64,000 bases of DNA, from assembly GCA_004194705.1 (NCBI GenBank), contig SADC01000181.1:1-64000 (forward strand), read 5' to 3'. The first letter of the stretch is position 1; every line of letters begins with the position of its first letter. Positions 12,336 through 22,506 of the stretch are shown here, in pieces. The DNA is from Ditylenchus dipsaci. Lineage: Eukaryota; Nematoda; Chromadorea; Rhabditida; Anguinidae. The notes beneath the pieces were generated by a model. The model was given only the letters and a program-made list of their open reading frames with translations, was not told the DNA's origin and did not search any database. The position numbers and the translations under genes were made by a program.

Positions 12336-12620
12336 GCAACAACTGTGTGCCATTTTACAATACGATCCTGTCGAGACAATTTTCGACTTACAAACTTCAA
12401 TGAAATTTCAAAGTTTAAACTTCAAACTTAAATTAAACTTTCAAATTAGCAATTCTATCCAATGCTTATTTGGAACCGGAACCGGTCGGTTCTGACCCGG
12501 TTCTCGGTTCTTCCGGTTCCTGCACACCCGGTTCTCGGTTCGGGTAATTTTGCCAAAATAGCTCCGGTTCGGTTCGGTTCCCGGTTCGGGTACCCGACCG
12601 CGTCCAACCCTATTAGAAAT

Positions 12621-13015
12621 GCTAGTAGAAATCGATGGCAAAAATTGAACTTTTGTGAATGCTAGCTTGGCGTTTTGTTTTTACTAGACTTTAGAAATGC
12701 TAGTAAAGATCTCCCGCAAAATTGAACTTTTGTAAATGCTAGCTTGGCGTTTTGTTTTTACTAGACTCTACAAATGCTAGTAAAGATCTCCCGCAAAATT
12801 GAACTTTTGTAAATGCTAGCTTGGCGTTTTGTTTTTACTAGACTTTACAAATGCTAGTAAAGATCTCCCGCAAATTGAACTTTTGTAAATGCTAGCTTGG
12901 CGTTTTGTTTTTACTAGACTTTACAAATGCTAGTAAAGATCTCCCGCAAAATTGAACTTTTGTAAATGCTAGCTTGGCGTTTTGTTTTTACTAGACTTTA
13001 GAAATGCTAGTGAAA
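12621..13015. repeat. Right subterminal array of the hAT element (77-bp units)
   Basis: The anchor GCTAGCTTGGCG recurs at 12,661, 12,738, 12,815, 12,891 and 12,968, giving periods of 77, 77, 76 and 77 bp. Units are nearly identical and inverted relative to the diverged left array. The array is interrupted upstream by the MITE at 11,388-12,612. Confidence 0.85.
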
Positions 13016-13227
13016 TTAATATGGTGAGCTAGACTTTGACTTATACAAGTGTTGGCGAATTGCCTTCTACTAGCATTCTCAAAAACAGGCCTTTTTTGCG
13101 AACCCTGTTCCCACTAGTAACAACAAATTTAAATCGGTTCAAAATGGAACAGTTGTCCCAAATCGGTTCCGAAATCGGCCGAAAATCTATCTTATTTTCT
13201 GTCGAATTGCGCCCTGCACGGGCTCAG

Positions 13228-13362
13228 GTGGCCGAAAATCTTGCTTCTCGATCCATGCTCGCACACCTGGATTTTAACATTAATCCGGCTTTAGGTCAAT
13301 TTGTTGTTATGGAAATTGTCGAGGAACTGACTGTCGCCCCACTAAAGGTTATTTCACAATGA
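13228..13362 (+). CDS. Candidate last exon of an unknown gene
   Basis: A CAG acceptor precedes an open exon of 45 codons (VAENLASRSMLAHLDFNINP, then ALGQFVVMEIVEELTVAPLK) with a TGA at 13,360-13,362 and AATAAA at about 13,424. Codon use looks plausible. It borders the inverted repeat arm, so it may instead belong to a transposable element. No upstream partner exons were identified. Confidence 0.3.
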   Translation: MAENLASRSMLAHLDFNINPALGQFVVMEIVEELTVAPLKVISQ

Positions 13363-13879
13363 GTTTGGACTCAGTGCGCGATTTGGCGTACTTTTGATTG
13401 TAAAATTTTTTCTGAATTGAGAAAATAAATTTCTCTTGGTACTTTTTTGTAGCCAAGATTTAGGACTTCAACATGAGCTATTCACAAATAACATCAGGTT
13501 ACAAATTTTGGATAAAAATGCCCAGTTTGACACTAATATCGGATACTCATATGGGTACTTCTTACTGTAGTTTATAATGAAGAATTTTATGGGACGGAGA
13601 GAGGGAGGGTCGGTATTCTGTACTACGGTCGATTGAGTTTTAGTAGTGACTTTTTGGACGACGATAGCACACTTTTTGTGTTTTGGGATAAGCGCAACAT
13701 AGGCAGCGTTCGTTAAGACGGAGTCAAACATGTTTTGTTGTGCATTGCTGAGCATGGGGAAAATGGTGGGCTTGAGTTCAGAATCCCCCCCCCACGGGGA
13801 CTGATCAGGTGGAGGAGATAACTTCATATTCGTGTTTCTCGACCCCGATTTCATGAGAAAGCCGCGCGTTTTTTTGGTT

Positions 13880-14845
13880 CTGAGAAAAAAAAATTTTTCG
13901 GACCACAGGGGGGGGGTATCATGGTTTTTTAGTCAAAATTTGAAAATTTAAATTGGCGTCTTTTGAATTCAAAAGGGATTAAGGGCTGTATAGGGAGGGG
14001 AAGGGAATAAAAGGGGGCCACTAATCACACAGGGGACACTAACAACAAGATGTTGAACATAGTTTGAATACTGGGGCCTACCGCATAAATAAACTCTGGT
14101 ATGCATGCTTTTTCATGCATCCAGAGTCACTTTCGAGTGATTTGTGTCTAAGGTATGTGATTGTGCGCATCTCAACTCCAATGGTAAGTGTATTATCATT
14201 GTCAGATTTTCAAAATTGATCCTGAAAATCAAGGCTGTTGCTAATATGTGTTCAGATAAAGTGTATTCTCAGGAGGTGAATATTGTTCAGATGCTACTCT
14301 GCCCACGCCTAGCAGCAGCGATTTGATGGGTAAAAAAAAATTATGAATAATTTTTTGTCTCGGGGGCGTTTACTCATTTGAGCGCCCTCATTTGGGCGCA
14401 TTTAATTTTTATATTAGTTTGATGTAGCAAAACGACTTGAAATCGCCTCAGAGCCCAGAAAAGACAAAATTTTTGGTTCTGGTCAATAAAAATCGAGTTT
14501 TGGGACCGCCGAAATTACCCTTTTGGCCATTTTCAAAAGGGTTTAGGGCTGTTTTAGGGTGGGAAGGGACCAATAAGAGTCTAATCTCGTTCAAAAAAGA
14601 AGATGTTGATCATAGTTTTGTTAACTGGGGCTTACCGCATAAAAAAACTCTGGTATGCATACATTTTTTGCATCCAGAGTCACTTTCGAGTAATTTGTGT
14701 CTCAGGTATGTGTGTGTGCGCATCCCATCCCCAAGCAATCAATACCCTGCCAACACCGCGAAAAGTCTAATTTTGGGTCAAAAAATTTTTTTTAAATCGT
14801 CTGAGAGCGTTTTTCATGATGTGGAGCGAAAAAGTTAAACTGAGA
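13880..14845. repeat. Diverged direct duplication, also found at 44.5 and 60.5 kb
   Basis: The block GATGTTGAACATAGTTT, TACTGGGGCCTACCGCATAA and CATCCAGAGTCACTTTCGAG at 14,050-14,145 recurs at about 14,590-14,700. The upstream part (GGGGTATCATGGTTTTTTAG, GGGAAGGGAATAAAAG) matches 44,505-44,640. A fragment lies at 60,515-60,570. Confidence 0.65.
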
Positions 14846-14918
14846 CGCTTTTTATACTATAAAATCGAAAAGCGCCCAAATGAGGGCGCCTTAAAACAAT
14901 CGGGGCCAATGAGTACGA
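14372..14918. mobile_element. Foldback element with ACTCATTTGGGCGC arms
   Basis: Left arm ACTCATTTGAGCGCCCTCAT and right arm AGCGCCCAAATGAGGGCGC, then CCAATGAGTAC, form diverged inverted ends. The same arms bound the larger element at 46,772-47,966. No target duplication is clear. Confidence 0.5.
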
Positions 14919-15331
14919 ACCCGGGGGGTTCAAGTGTCCCAGGGGGTGAAATGTCCTGGGAGTGAAATGTCATGTATAGGGTTGTCGACTCCACGCGTCG
15001 AATTCTACTTTTCACGTCGAAAAGTCGAAAATTTTCGACGTTCGACTCGACTCGGCGCGTCGAAAATTTCGACTTTCGACTTCCGACTCTACTCGACGCG
15101 TCGAAAATTTCGACTTTCGACGTTCGACCCGACGCGTCGATTCAAAGATTTTGACACGTTGCCTTTCGTCTCGACACGCAAAATTTCTAACTTTCCAAAA
15201 CAAGGTTTTCCTCCGCCGCAGTCAAATAATGATGACCACTAGCTCGGGGCACCTGTCGGTGGACCACCCTCGCCGTGGTCAAGCTGCTAATTAAATTTAA
15301 TTATCAAGCTGCTAAATTCTCTTCTCACCTA

Positions 15332-15571
15332 CCGTATATTCTCGATTAGAAGGCCCTCTCTAATAGAAGGCCCCTTGAGGACCTATATATCAGCCTAGAA
15401 AAAGAAATTCGCAAATCTGTTTTTCGCGTTTTCTTAGTTAGCACGAGCTCACCTGATTCCACTTTTAAAATTTTAGTTGAGCATTCAAAAATCTCAAAAT
15501 CGAAATATTTTTTTCCGACTTTTTTAGGGTTGAAAAATAGAAGGCCGGGCCTTCTAATAGAGAATATACGG
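15332..15571. mobile_element. CCGTAT-family MITE, copy 2 (240 bp)
   Basis: CCGTATATTCTCGATTAGAA on the left and TTCTAATAGAGAATATACGG on the right, flanked by TA on both sides. Signature word TTAGAAGGCC is repeated in both arms. Confidence 0.85.
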
Positions 15572-15579
15572 TATCTACT

Positions 15580-15925
15580 CTCCTGGTTGACCTACCCACT
15601 TTCGGAACTCCCTTCTTACTCTCCTGCCTAATTATACCTCTCACTTACCTAGTCACTCTCATGGCCGACCTACCCATTCTCAGGACATCACTACCTGCGC
15701 TTCTGGCACACTTGCTGACTATTCTGGTACACCTACATACACTTCTTGCCCACCTAGCCACTTTTCTGGCTCACCTATTCATGCTCGTTGCTCACCTTCC
15801 CTTACTGAATGTCGAACTTGCGTTCTCGGCACACCTACTCACTCGTCTGGCAAACTACTCACTCTCTAGGCTCTCATAACAACTCTCTCGGATCACCTGG
15901 CACTTTCCACTTTCCTGACTCTTCT
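15580..15925. repeat. Degenerate minisatellite, about 16-bp unit
   Basis: Loose tandem copies of CTCACCTACCCACTCTCCTGG-like text (for example GACCTACCCACTTTC, GACCTACCCATTCTC, CACCTAGCCACTTTT). Its Leu/His-rich reading frame at 15,661-15,879 is a by-product of the repeat. Confidence 0.65.
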
Positions 15926-16440
15926 GGCATACCAAGCAATTTTAATGAAAAATCAAAAGTGGATCAAGGCATATTTTGGCACCGGACTCAGAACTAGCTC
16001 CACGCGCCACTGACCGTAGAATACCTGAATACTACCATTTCGGTACAGTTAAGTAAGCTTGTCAACGAGAAAGTTGTTGTAATTTGTTGTAGTTGTAAGA
16101 ATTTATACTTATGGTAGTGGTTGGAGTATATACCTGCCAGTTCGGAAAAATTTTCGACCTTCAATTTTACGTGTAGAAAAATTTTTCGACTTTTGACTCG
16201 ACGCGTCGAAAATTTCGACTTTCGACTCGACTCGACGCGTCGAAAATTTCGACTTTCGACGTTCGACTCGACTCGACGCATCGAAAATTTCGACTTTCGA
16301 CTTTCGAGTCGACTCGACGCGTCGAAAATTTCGACGCGTCGACAACCCTAGTCATGTAACCAAATCGACCATGCTGAACACAAATTCAGTGTTAAATGTC
16401 ATATTTCATAGTGGAAAAAAAGTTTTCCGTCAAAATGTTT

Positions 16441-16889
16441 GGGGACCGGCCAGTTAGCGAGACGGCCAGTTAGCGATGGCCAGTTAGCGAGACTTTTTTT
16501 TAAATTTTTTGATATTTTTTGCCATAAAAGTACTCTTTTTGTGAAAAACAGTTTTTCTGGGGCCACCTAGTAGCTGAAATTTCCTCAGGAATCCGAATCA
16601 AAAACAGAATTTTAAAATAACGCGTGGTCGCTGAGATATGACCTAAAGTTGCGTGCTTGTCATTTTTAAATGATGACCATCCAACTTTAAGTCATATCTC
16701 AGCGACCACGCGTTATTTTAAAATTCTGTTTTTTGATTTGGATTCCTGAGGAAATTTCAGATACTGGGTGGCTCAGAAAAACTGTTTTCCAAAAAGAGTA
16801 CTTTTATGGCAAAAAATATCAAAAATTTTTAAAAAAAGTCTCGCTAACTGGCCATCGCTAACTGGCCGTCTCGCTAACTGGCCGTACAC
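16441..16889. mobile_element. Large palindromic MITE, Mutator-like (449 bp)
   Basis: The two halves are near-perfect inverted copies over about 220 bp each. Each end has three tandem copies of GGCCAGTTAGCGA with short spacers. Flanks CAAAATGTTT (16,431-16,440 and 16,890-16,899) form a 9-10-bp duplication, the length expected of Mutator-like elements. Confidence 0.8.
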
Positions 16890-17269
16890 CAAAATGTTTA
16901 TGTCATTAATTTTTCGTTTTCTTTGCGACTGTCGCTTGACACTCTAAAGACCCTTCACTTTTGTAAATTGAAATATTTTCCAGTACAGTTTTTCTTGCTG
17001 TGTTGAATGATATGAACTGTTTTTAAAAAAACGGCATATAACACTTTATTTTTCAAATTTAAGCACAAACACCGCTTTTGAAAAAAAGACTAAACCTTTT
17101 CTTTAAACAAAAAATTAGATTATGTTGTGATAGCACAGAAAGTTTACACGCATTTGTAAAAGAGATTTAGGCGGTCATTTTGACATATAATATGTGAAAA
17201 GGGACCTTATAACCTTAGGGGGCCACAAAAAATTTTACAATATATTTTTTTTAAATTTTATGTAGCAAC

Positions 17270-17437
17270 TAGGGTTGTACAATCTCCGGAATTTCGGAGA
17301 ATTCTCCGGAGAATTCTTCGAAATTCTCCGGGATTTTCAGTTTTTCCTTATTAAATCCTCCATATACTCGAGAGAATTCTTGGAGAATTCTCCGAGAATT
17401 CTCCGATTTTTATTTTTTCGGAGAATTATACACCTTA
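17270..17437. mobile_element. hAT-type MITE rich in TCTCCGGAGAATTC (168 bp)
   Basis: Left end TAGGGTTGTACAATCTCCGG, right end CGGAGAATTATACACCTTA (diverged inverted copy), with exact 8-bp duplication GTAGCAAC (17,262-17,269 and 17,438-17,445). The interior is mostly repeats of GGAGAATTCTCCG. Confidence 0.88.
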
Positions 17438-17464
17438 GTAGCAACCAAGCTGAATATTGTGATC

Positions 17465-17716
17465 AAAAAAGCTAACCTCGATTTAACGACCCTCTAATTT
17501 TTTAAATGGGGGTCGTTAAATCGAGGTTTAGCTTTTTTAGAAGCAAAAACATTAGGTTTCTGAAAAACGATCGGCAAAATCGAATCCTTACGATATTTGC
17601 GACCAGATTGTCAAAACAGAATTGTTAAAATATTTCGAAAATAGGGTTAAAAAAACGTGTCGGACCCTAGGAGGGAAAGAACTTGAGGTGGGGTCGTTAA
17701 ATCGAGGTTTGACTGT
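17465..17716. mobile_element. Pogo-like foldback, left arm lost
   Basis: Central hairpin CCTCGATTTAACGACCC / GGGGTCGTTAAATCGAGG, then the conserved body (CGGACCCTAGGAGGGAAAGA) and right end GGTCGTTAAATCGAGGTTTG, then ACTGTA. The left half is missing compared with 57,928-58,346. Confidence 0.7.
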
Positions 17717-17991
17717 ATTCAATATAAGCCGGCAATTTAAGTAGAGTAGTTTCACCTTGCGCCCATCGTCAAGGCCGAAAAAACAGTGTTAACATCTCAG
17801 TAGGCCGAATTAAATTATAAGAAGCTGCCTAATAAATGATGCTAAATGATTTCCAAGGAATACACAGGATCATAATTTCTTATGGGCTAACTGTACAGGA
17901 GGACACAGAATACACATCACACTAAACTATAAAATTAATCAATATTTTGCACATTACGTCATAGAACCGAGGAAAAATTAGGGACAACTCA

Positions 17992-17997
17992 TTTATT
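17992..17997 (-). terminator. Polyadenylation signal of the myosin gene
   Basis: AATAAA on the minus strand, about 30 bases after the TAG stop of the myosin gene. Confidence 0.65.
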
Positions 17998-18026
17998 ATA
18001 CATTCATAACAGAGACAATGTTTTTA

Positions 18027-21000
18027 CTATTTACGCTCGATTCCATTAGTTCTCTTTGACCGCTGAGCCCAGTTCCGGTAACCCGTGCAACGGCGGTAGT
18101 ACTCTGCACGGCAAGCATCCTGCAGTCCGGTATCTAAAATAAAAAATTACAAGACGCTGCAAAAGAATAACTACCGGTCGAAGAATCGATCTCTTTTTTG
18201 AGATCTTCGTACGTCCACAATGCCAGATCATACTTCATCATCTTAGATTTAGCTCTTCTTCCGGCTCTTCCCGGCTAACAATCAAGTTGCTAGATTGATT
18301 ACTGATTCGGCTTTGGACTTAAAGAAATCAATTTTAAACAGCAGATAAAATTGCTTTCATTACATTCGAGACAAGCAACACAGGCAAAGTAAATTCGCTT
18401 CCACCGTCGATGATGCTGTTCCGTCCTCTTGCAATCAGCATAAGCTTTATTTGCTTGTCGACTAAGAAAAAATTATAAAATATAAATATCAGATAAGTAT
18501 TACGTTTGACACATGCTAGAACACATATTGGACTTTACGCCAACGAAACCGGAGAATCCACGAATGAGCTTTATCAACCATCAATTTCACGCTTTCAGGA
18601 TCTTGTTTCATTAACTAAAAAATAAAATATCGTTTAGAAAGTCCTACCACTCATAACAAATCTAGCTACTATACTGCAAAGAGATTAGTTCTCTTACAAA
18701 GAGCAGACAATTTCAAATCTCAGAACACCCAAGCACAGTGTAAATTTTTAGACAACCTACTTGATCAAACTCCATCATCTTGCCAGCACGAAAGAAGACT
18801 TTAGTAAGCCGAACTTAAAATCAACTTTGTTTAGTCCGAGGGCGTAAAACAGTGACTGAAAATTTGTTTTTAGATCTTTGTTTTTTTATCGACATAGACT
18901 TAGTTACCTCGCAAAAGATTTGGGATCGAGCTCAGCCAGTTTAGGTGGAAGTTCCCTTCGATACATCTCATACAAGTCTGCGAAAACGACCCTAAAACTA
19001 AATTTACAAAAAATTACAATTCAAAATCCCAGACCTGATGGGTATCTTTCTGCATCAACTAGTACGCTTGCCATTCCCGCACATTTTAGCTGAGCAAGCA
19101 CTTGACCTCCACAAAAAGAGAAGGAACCATCTCAGGGTTAGGTTTCACACAATGACAAAATGAGTTCCCTAACGCGATATATAGTAAATAAGAGAATTTA
19201 AATCTTGAAGTTTAACTTCAGTCTTTTCAATGAAATTCAAATATGAACGGAACTCCTGCTGACAGAAGAATTTTTTAAGCCGGCTAAGGCCAAAGATGAC
19301 TCGTGTTTCTGACATTTGATAAACACTCTTTAATAAACAGTTACTAAAATAAGTATATCAGCAATGGAATCAAGTGAACCAGTTTACTATCTGCTTCCTG
19401 TCAGCAAGGCTTCAGTGATTCATGAGGTCATCAATATTCTTTATCCAAACAAGCAGTCTCGTAGCATACTGGTCCAGCATAGTGATTGACAACGAAGCCT
19501 CATCATCACGCATGCTTCGGTGAGACGCTCAACCGACTTTTCTTGAATCTGAATAAAGAGCTGAGAAAATCAAACAAACAGATAGATGCCTAATCAAGTT
19601 TTCTATCTATGATTTTTCATGATACAGTAATGGTGAAGTGCTGAAGACGAAAAGGAAGTCGCATTCTTCATCAAGCATCGAAAAGACCAATTTTTTCTTC
19701 AGCTCGTATAGAATCTTGAAAAAACAAGAAGATGAATATTGAAAGTTTTACGACTACAACAAGTACGATGATGCAATCTGATTATCGGCATAGACCACAC
19801 TTGGCACTTCGAGACTTTCTTTTTGGTAGAGAATCTGTTCTTGTCCACATATATATTCAAGACACACAGCTGGAGTTTTTCGTTACAGTAGTAATGCAGA
19901 ACTGCTCGAATGAGTAACAGCGAATGCTCTGCAAAACATGAGAATTACAAAATGTTGAAGTGACCGGGCAAGGAAAAATAATCTCACTCAAATTCAGCGT
20001 ATCCAAACACCGATTAGCTTTGCTTCCATGTAAGGAATAGATTTGTTGATAGAAGTCACAATGTGATCGAACACGACAGTAAATGGCTTTCGCAAAGGCA
20101 TCCCTGCTGAAATCGCTTCGTGAACTTTGAGAGGTTACCCTGCATCAGATCAGATATTGGGATAAATATGATATAACGGTACTCTTACATTATTGGAGCT
20201 GCTTCTCGAAGGCCTTCCTGGCTTCATCATCTTTGAAGTAAGTGCTTGACCAGTTGAGATTCATTTAGACCAAGAAATTTGGCTGCTATCGCTAACGACC
20301 CGAAGAAGAAGGAATGACTCTCGAACCACCTTAGCAACGAAATCCTGATGATGTTAGCATCATCACATTTACTGCGAAATCCAGCGTGTTTTCGGCGAAA
20401 TCTACATTACCCAATGAAGAATGCCAGCGAGCGCTGAAAAGATCTTCGCATGAGCTTGCCCTATACCATTGTCATTTAGTGCGTTTAGAAGTCTTCGGAA
20501 TCCATGGTAGTCGTCCACTACAGAATCCACCAGCATTCGGGAGACTAAAACCGGCAGGTAACAACTGCTGTCAGAAAAGTCAAAAGATAGTTAATAGACT
20601 TGTGCTCTTCAGCAATATATCCAAATGACTCTTCGGTGGCGAAGTACTGAGTGCAGCATTCCGAAGATACTGAAAATATTAAGCTAAATTACATAGGAAA
20701 ACTAGGTGTGAGCATACCAGGAATTGGTCAGGATTCGAGAGATGCAACTGCTTAGACAGACCACAGCAAACAGCTGATAGAAAACATGGAAGTTACGCTC
20801 ACCAGACTGCTGATGACAAACACGAGTCTTTTCTAGCAAGTAGTGCGAGATATAACCTCCAGTCACACATGCTGTAAGCAAATGAAGTAATAGAAAAACA
20901 AAACGCCCATGGACGCTAAACCAACATTATAATTGAAATGCACTTCCACGAATTCCGAAGCGGCTAGAATTGTTGTTTCGCGCAGTTCTTGCATTGCCAA

Positions 21001-21732
21001 AAGAGTCCAAAATGGGACTGGCTAAGAAGACAAGGATACCGCGATCAATGAAAAAAATTAATACTTTTCAAGAATTCTTTGCTCCACTAACCTGAAGAAC
21101 TGTAGCAACCGCACAAAAATTTGAGGATACACTTCTGAGATTCTGTTTTGCCTGCACCACTTTCGCCGAGACAATAATTGACTGACTTCGTTTTTTCGGT
21201 TTTCATATCTCGATAAGCTTGTCGGCTAAAAAAATGACCAGTAGCAATTCAATGGTGTAGGGAGAGTACCTATTGCGTATAGATGAGTGGCAGAACTCCC
21301 AATGACCTCCTTGGTAGCGTTGCATCGTTCCCTTCCATATAAGCCAGGAATTTGTTCATAAGGATTGATGAGATGAGAATGTTGCCACATACGTATAGAT
21401 CTGCTTCCTCTGATATCGAATCTTGCAATTATTGAGTAAAGTTCCTCATTGAGATAAATCATGCCACCTGAAATTGACTTAGATCATAGCGAAACTGCAA
21501 AACGTCATACAATGTCATCAGCATCCTTCGTCTGGTCTTCTTCGGCTGGCACCATATTATCATAAGGGATTTCCATCTATACACTGGACTTATTATGGAA
21601 TTACAAAAGTGACTACTACTACCGTTTTTGATTCGTGCACCAATTTGACAGTGAATGTTTCCGCGCCCAAATCGATGAGTTCTCCAAGAACATATCCATG
21701 AAACGGATCAGGAACATAAACAAAGCCTCCAT
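18027..21732 (-). CDS. Class VI myosin heavy chain with very short tail
   Basis: Actin-based motor; class VI myosins move towards the minus end of actin. Motor landmarks appear in order on the minus strand: N-terminal [18 protein letters not shown] (21,680), [15 protein letters not shown] (21,360), P-loop [10 protein letters not shown] (about 21,150), switch I NNNSSRFG (about 20,970), [14 protein letters not shown] (20,840), SFEQFC (19,900), [17 protein letters not shown] (19,470), converter side [20 protein letters not shown] after one base correction (18,800), and [12 protein letters not shown] plus a basic light-chain-binding stretch (18,400-18,560). [19 protein letters not shown] and [20 protein letters not shown] match the class VI helix normally located late in the tail. 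A TAG at 18,027-18,029 and AATAAA follow. The long medial helix and the C-terminal cargo domain are absent. Many short introns. At least eight single-base losses break the frame, three of them in the exon near 21,400. The start is uncertain. Confidence 0.85.
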
Positions 21733-21934
21733 ATTGACGGGAAGTTCATCCAAAGCATCACTGCTCGACTTTCAACTGTCATCTCGAAAGCTGTCCCAGA
21801 CACACTAAAATAAATTCATGATTATTTTCAGTGTAATCTACTCTCCTGCATCACACAATTTTGCATTTCCAACAGCGCACAAGCCTGTGCCGCACAGGAT
21901 GCGCTACTTCGGATGGTACTTCTGGCTGTACACC

Positions 21935-22090
21935 GAAATTTAAGCGGCATTTTGCTAAGTGGTCGTTTTGCCAATAATTTTTTTTGCTAAGCGACAAATT
22001 GCTAAGAACTTTTTTGTTAAGGCACCCATTTGCTAAGAATTTATTTGCTTAGGCATTCTTTTCTTAAATCCCGATTTGCTTAGAACTTTT
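21935..22090. repeat. Degenerate TTTGCTAAG repeats
   Basis: Seven or so loose copies of TTTGCTAAG-like text upstream of the Merlin insertion. The unit length is irregular. Confidence 0.4.
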
Positions 22091-22506
22091 CTACCTCTTT
22101 GTACTTTCCCTTTTTCTCAATGTTCTGGTAGGGATTTGAGATTTTTCCGACGGACATTTTTCCGCCGATTTCTTTTGTCTTTTTACTGATTTCAACGTGG
22201 ATCTAGGTAAATTAATATTTCAGATTGTGTCCAAACTACCACAAACCATCCTAAACCACCTCAAGTACCCTGAAACCACCCTAAATACCCAACCAAAACC
22301 TGAAAATTAAAGTTTCTTAAATAAAAAATAGGCAATTTTTTTCGAACTTAAAATTGTGTGGGGATTGGGTTTGTTAAGCTCAAACGGTACTAGTGTCGAA
22401 CAGGTCACACCTTCAAAATTTTGCTGACTACCAAAAAATACACATTTAATCAATGGAATATATTATTCAGTTATTAAATAAATTTCTATTCCAGAGTTCT
22501 CGATGG

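Larger units (their letters stand above)
11388..12612. mobile_element. hAT-type MITE nested in the hAT right array (1225 bp)
   Basis: Ends TAGGGTTGGACGCGGTCGGG and its reverse complement are flanked by the 8-bp duplication TTAGAAAT (11,380-11,387 and 12,613-12,620). The duplication is part of the host array word ACTTTAGAAATGCTAG. Subterminal GGTTCGGGTA/CCCGGTTC words cluster at both ends. It has no transposase and contains older repeats itself. Confidence 0.9.
7754..13107 (+). mobile_element. hAT transposon, apparently full length (5354 bp)
   Basis: Terminal inverted repeats CAGGGTTCGCAA at 7754 and the reverse complement ending at 13,107 are flanked by an exact 8-bp target duplication TTCCCACT (7746-7753 and 13,108-13,115). 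All three features are hAT hallmarks. The element carries an intron-containing transposase gene (8343-11,109), inverted subterminal repeat arrays at both ends, and a nested MITE in the right array. Confidence 0.92.
6915..13225. repeat. Outer inverted repeat flanking the hAT insertion region
   Basis: 6915-7030 (GAGCCCGTATTTAGGGCGCA, then repeated AACCGAT words) is inverted relative to 13,120-13,225 (AATCGGTTC words, then TTGCGCCCTGCACGGGCTC). The two arms may be the ends of an older element into which the tRNA-like sequence and hAT element fell. No target duplication was found. Confidence 0.4.
14977..16350. mobile_element. hAT-type MITE, TAGGGTTGTCGAC ends (1374 bp)
   Basis: Exact inverted ends TAGGGTTGTCGAC and an exact 8-bp target duplication GTCATGTA (14,969-14,976 and 16,351-16,358). 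Subterminal regions at both ends are packed with CGACGCGTCGAAAATTTCGA words in opposite orientation. It contains a nested CCGTAT MITE (15,332-15,571) and a degenerate minisatellite. Confidence 0.92.

Noticed and set aside
12441..12665. Overlapping frames on both strands rich in Arg/Pro/Asn
   Set aside because: They read the subterminal GGTTCGGG word array of the MITE at 11,388-12,612.
15661..15879. Leu/His-rich small membrane protein
   Set aside because: The frame follows a degenerate minisatellite inside a hAT-type MITE.
16109..16355. Arg/Ser-rich frames on both strands
   Set aside because: They read the CGACGCGTCGAAAATTTCGA subterminal repeats of a MITE.
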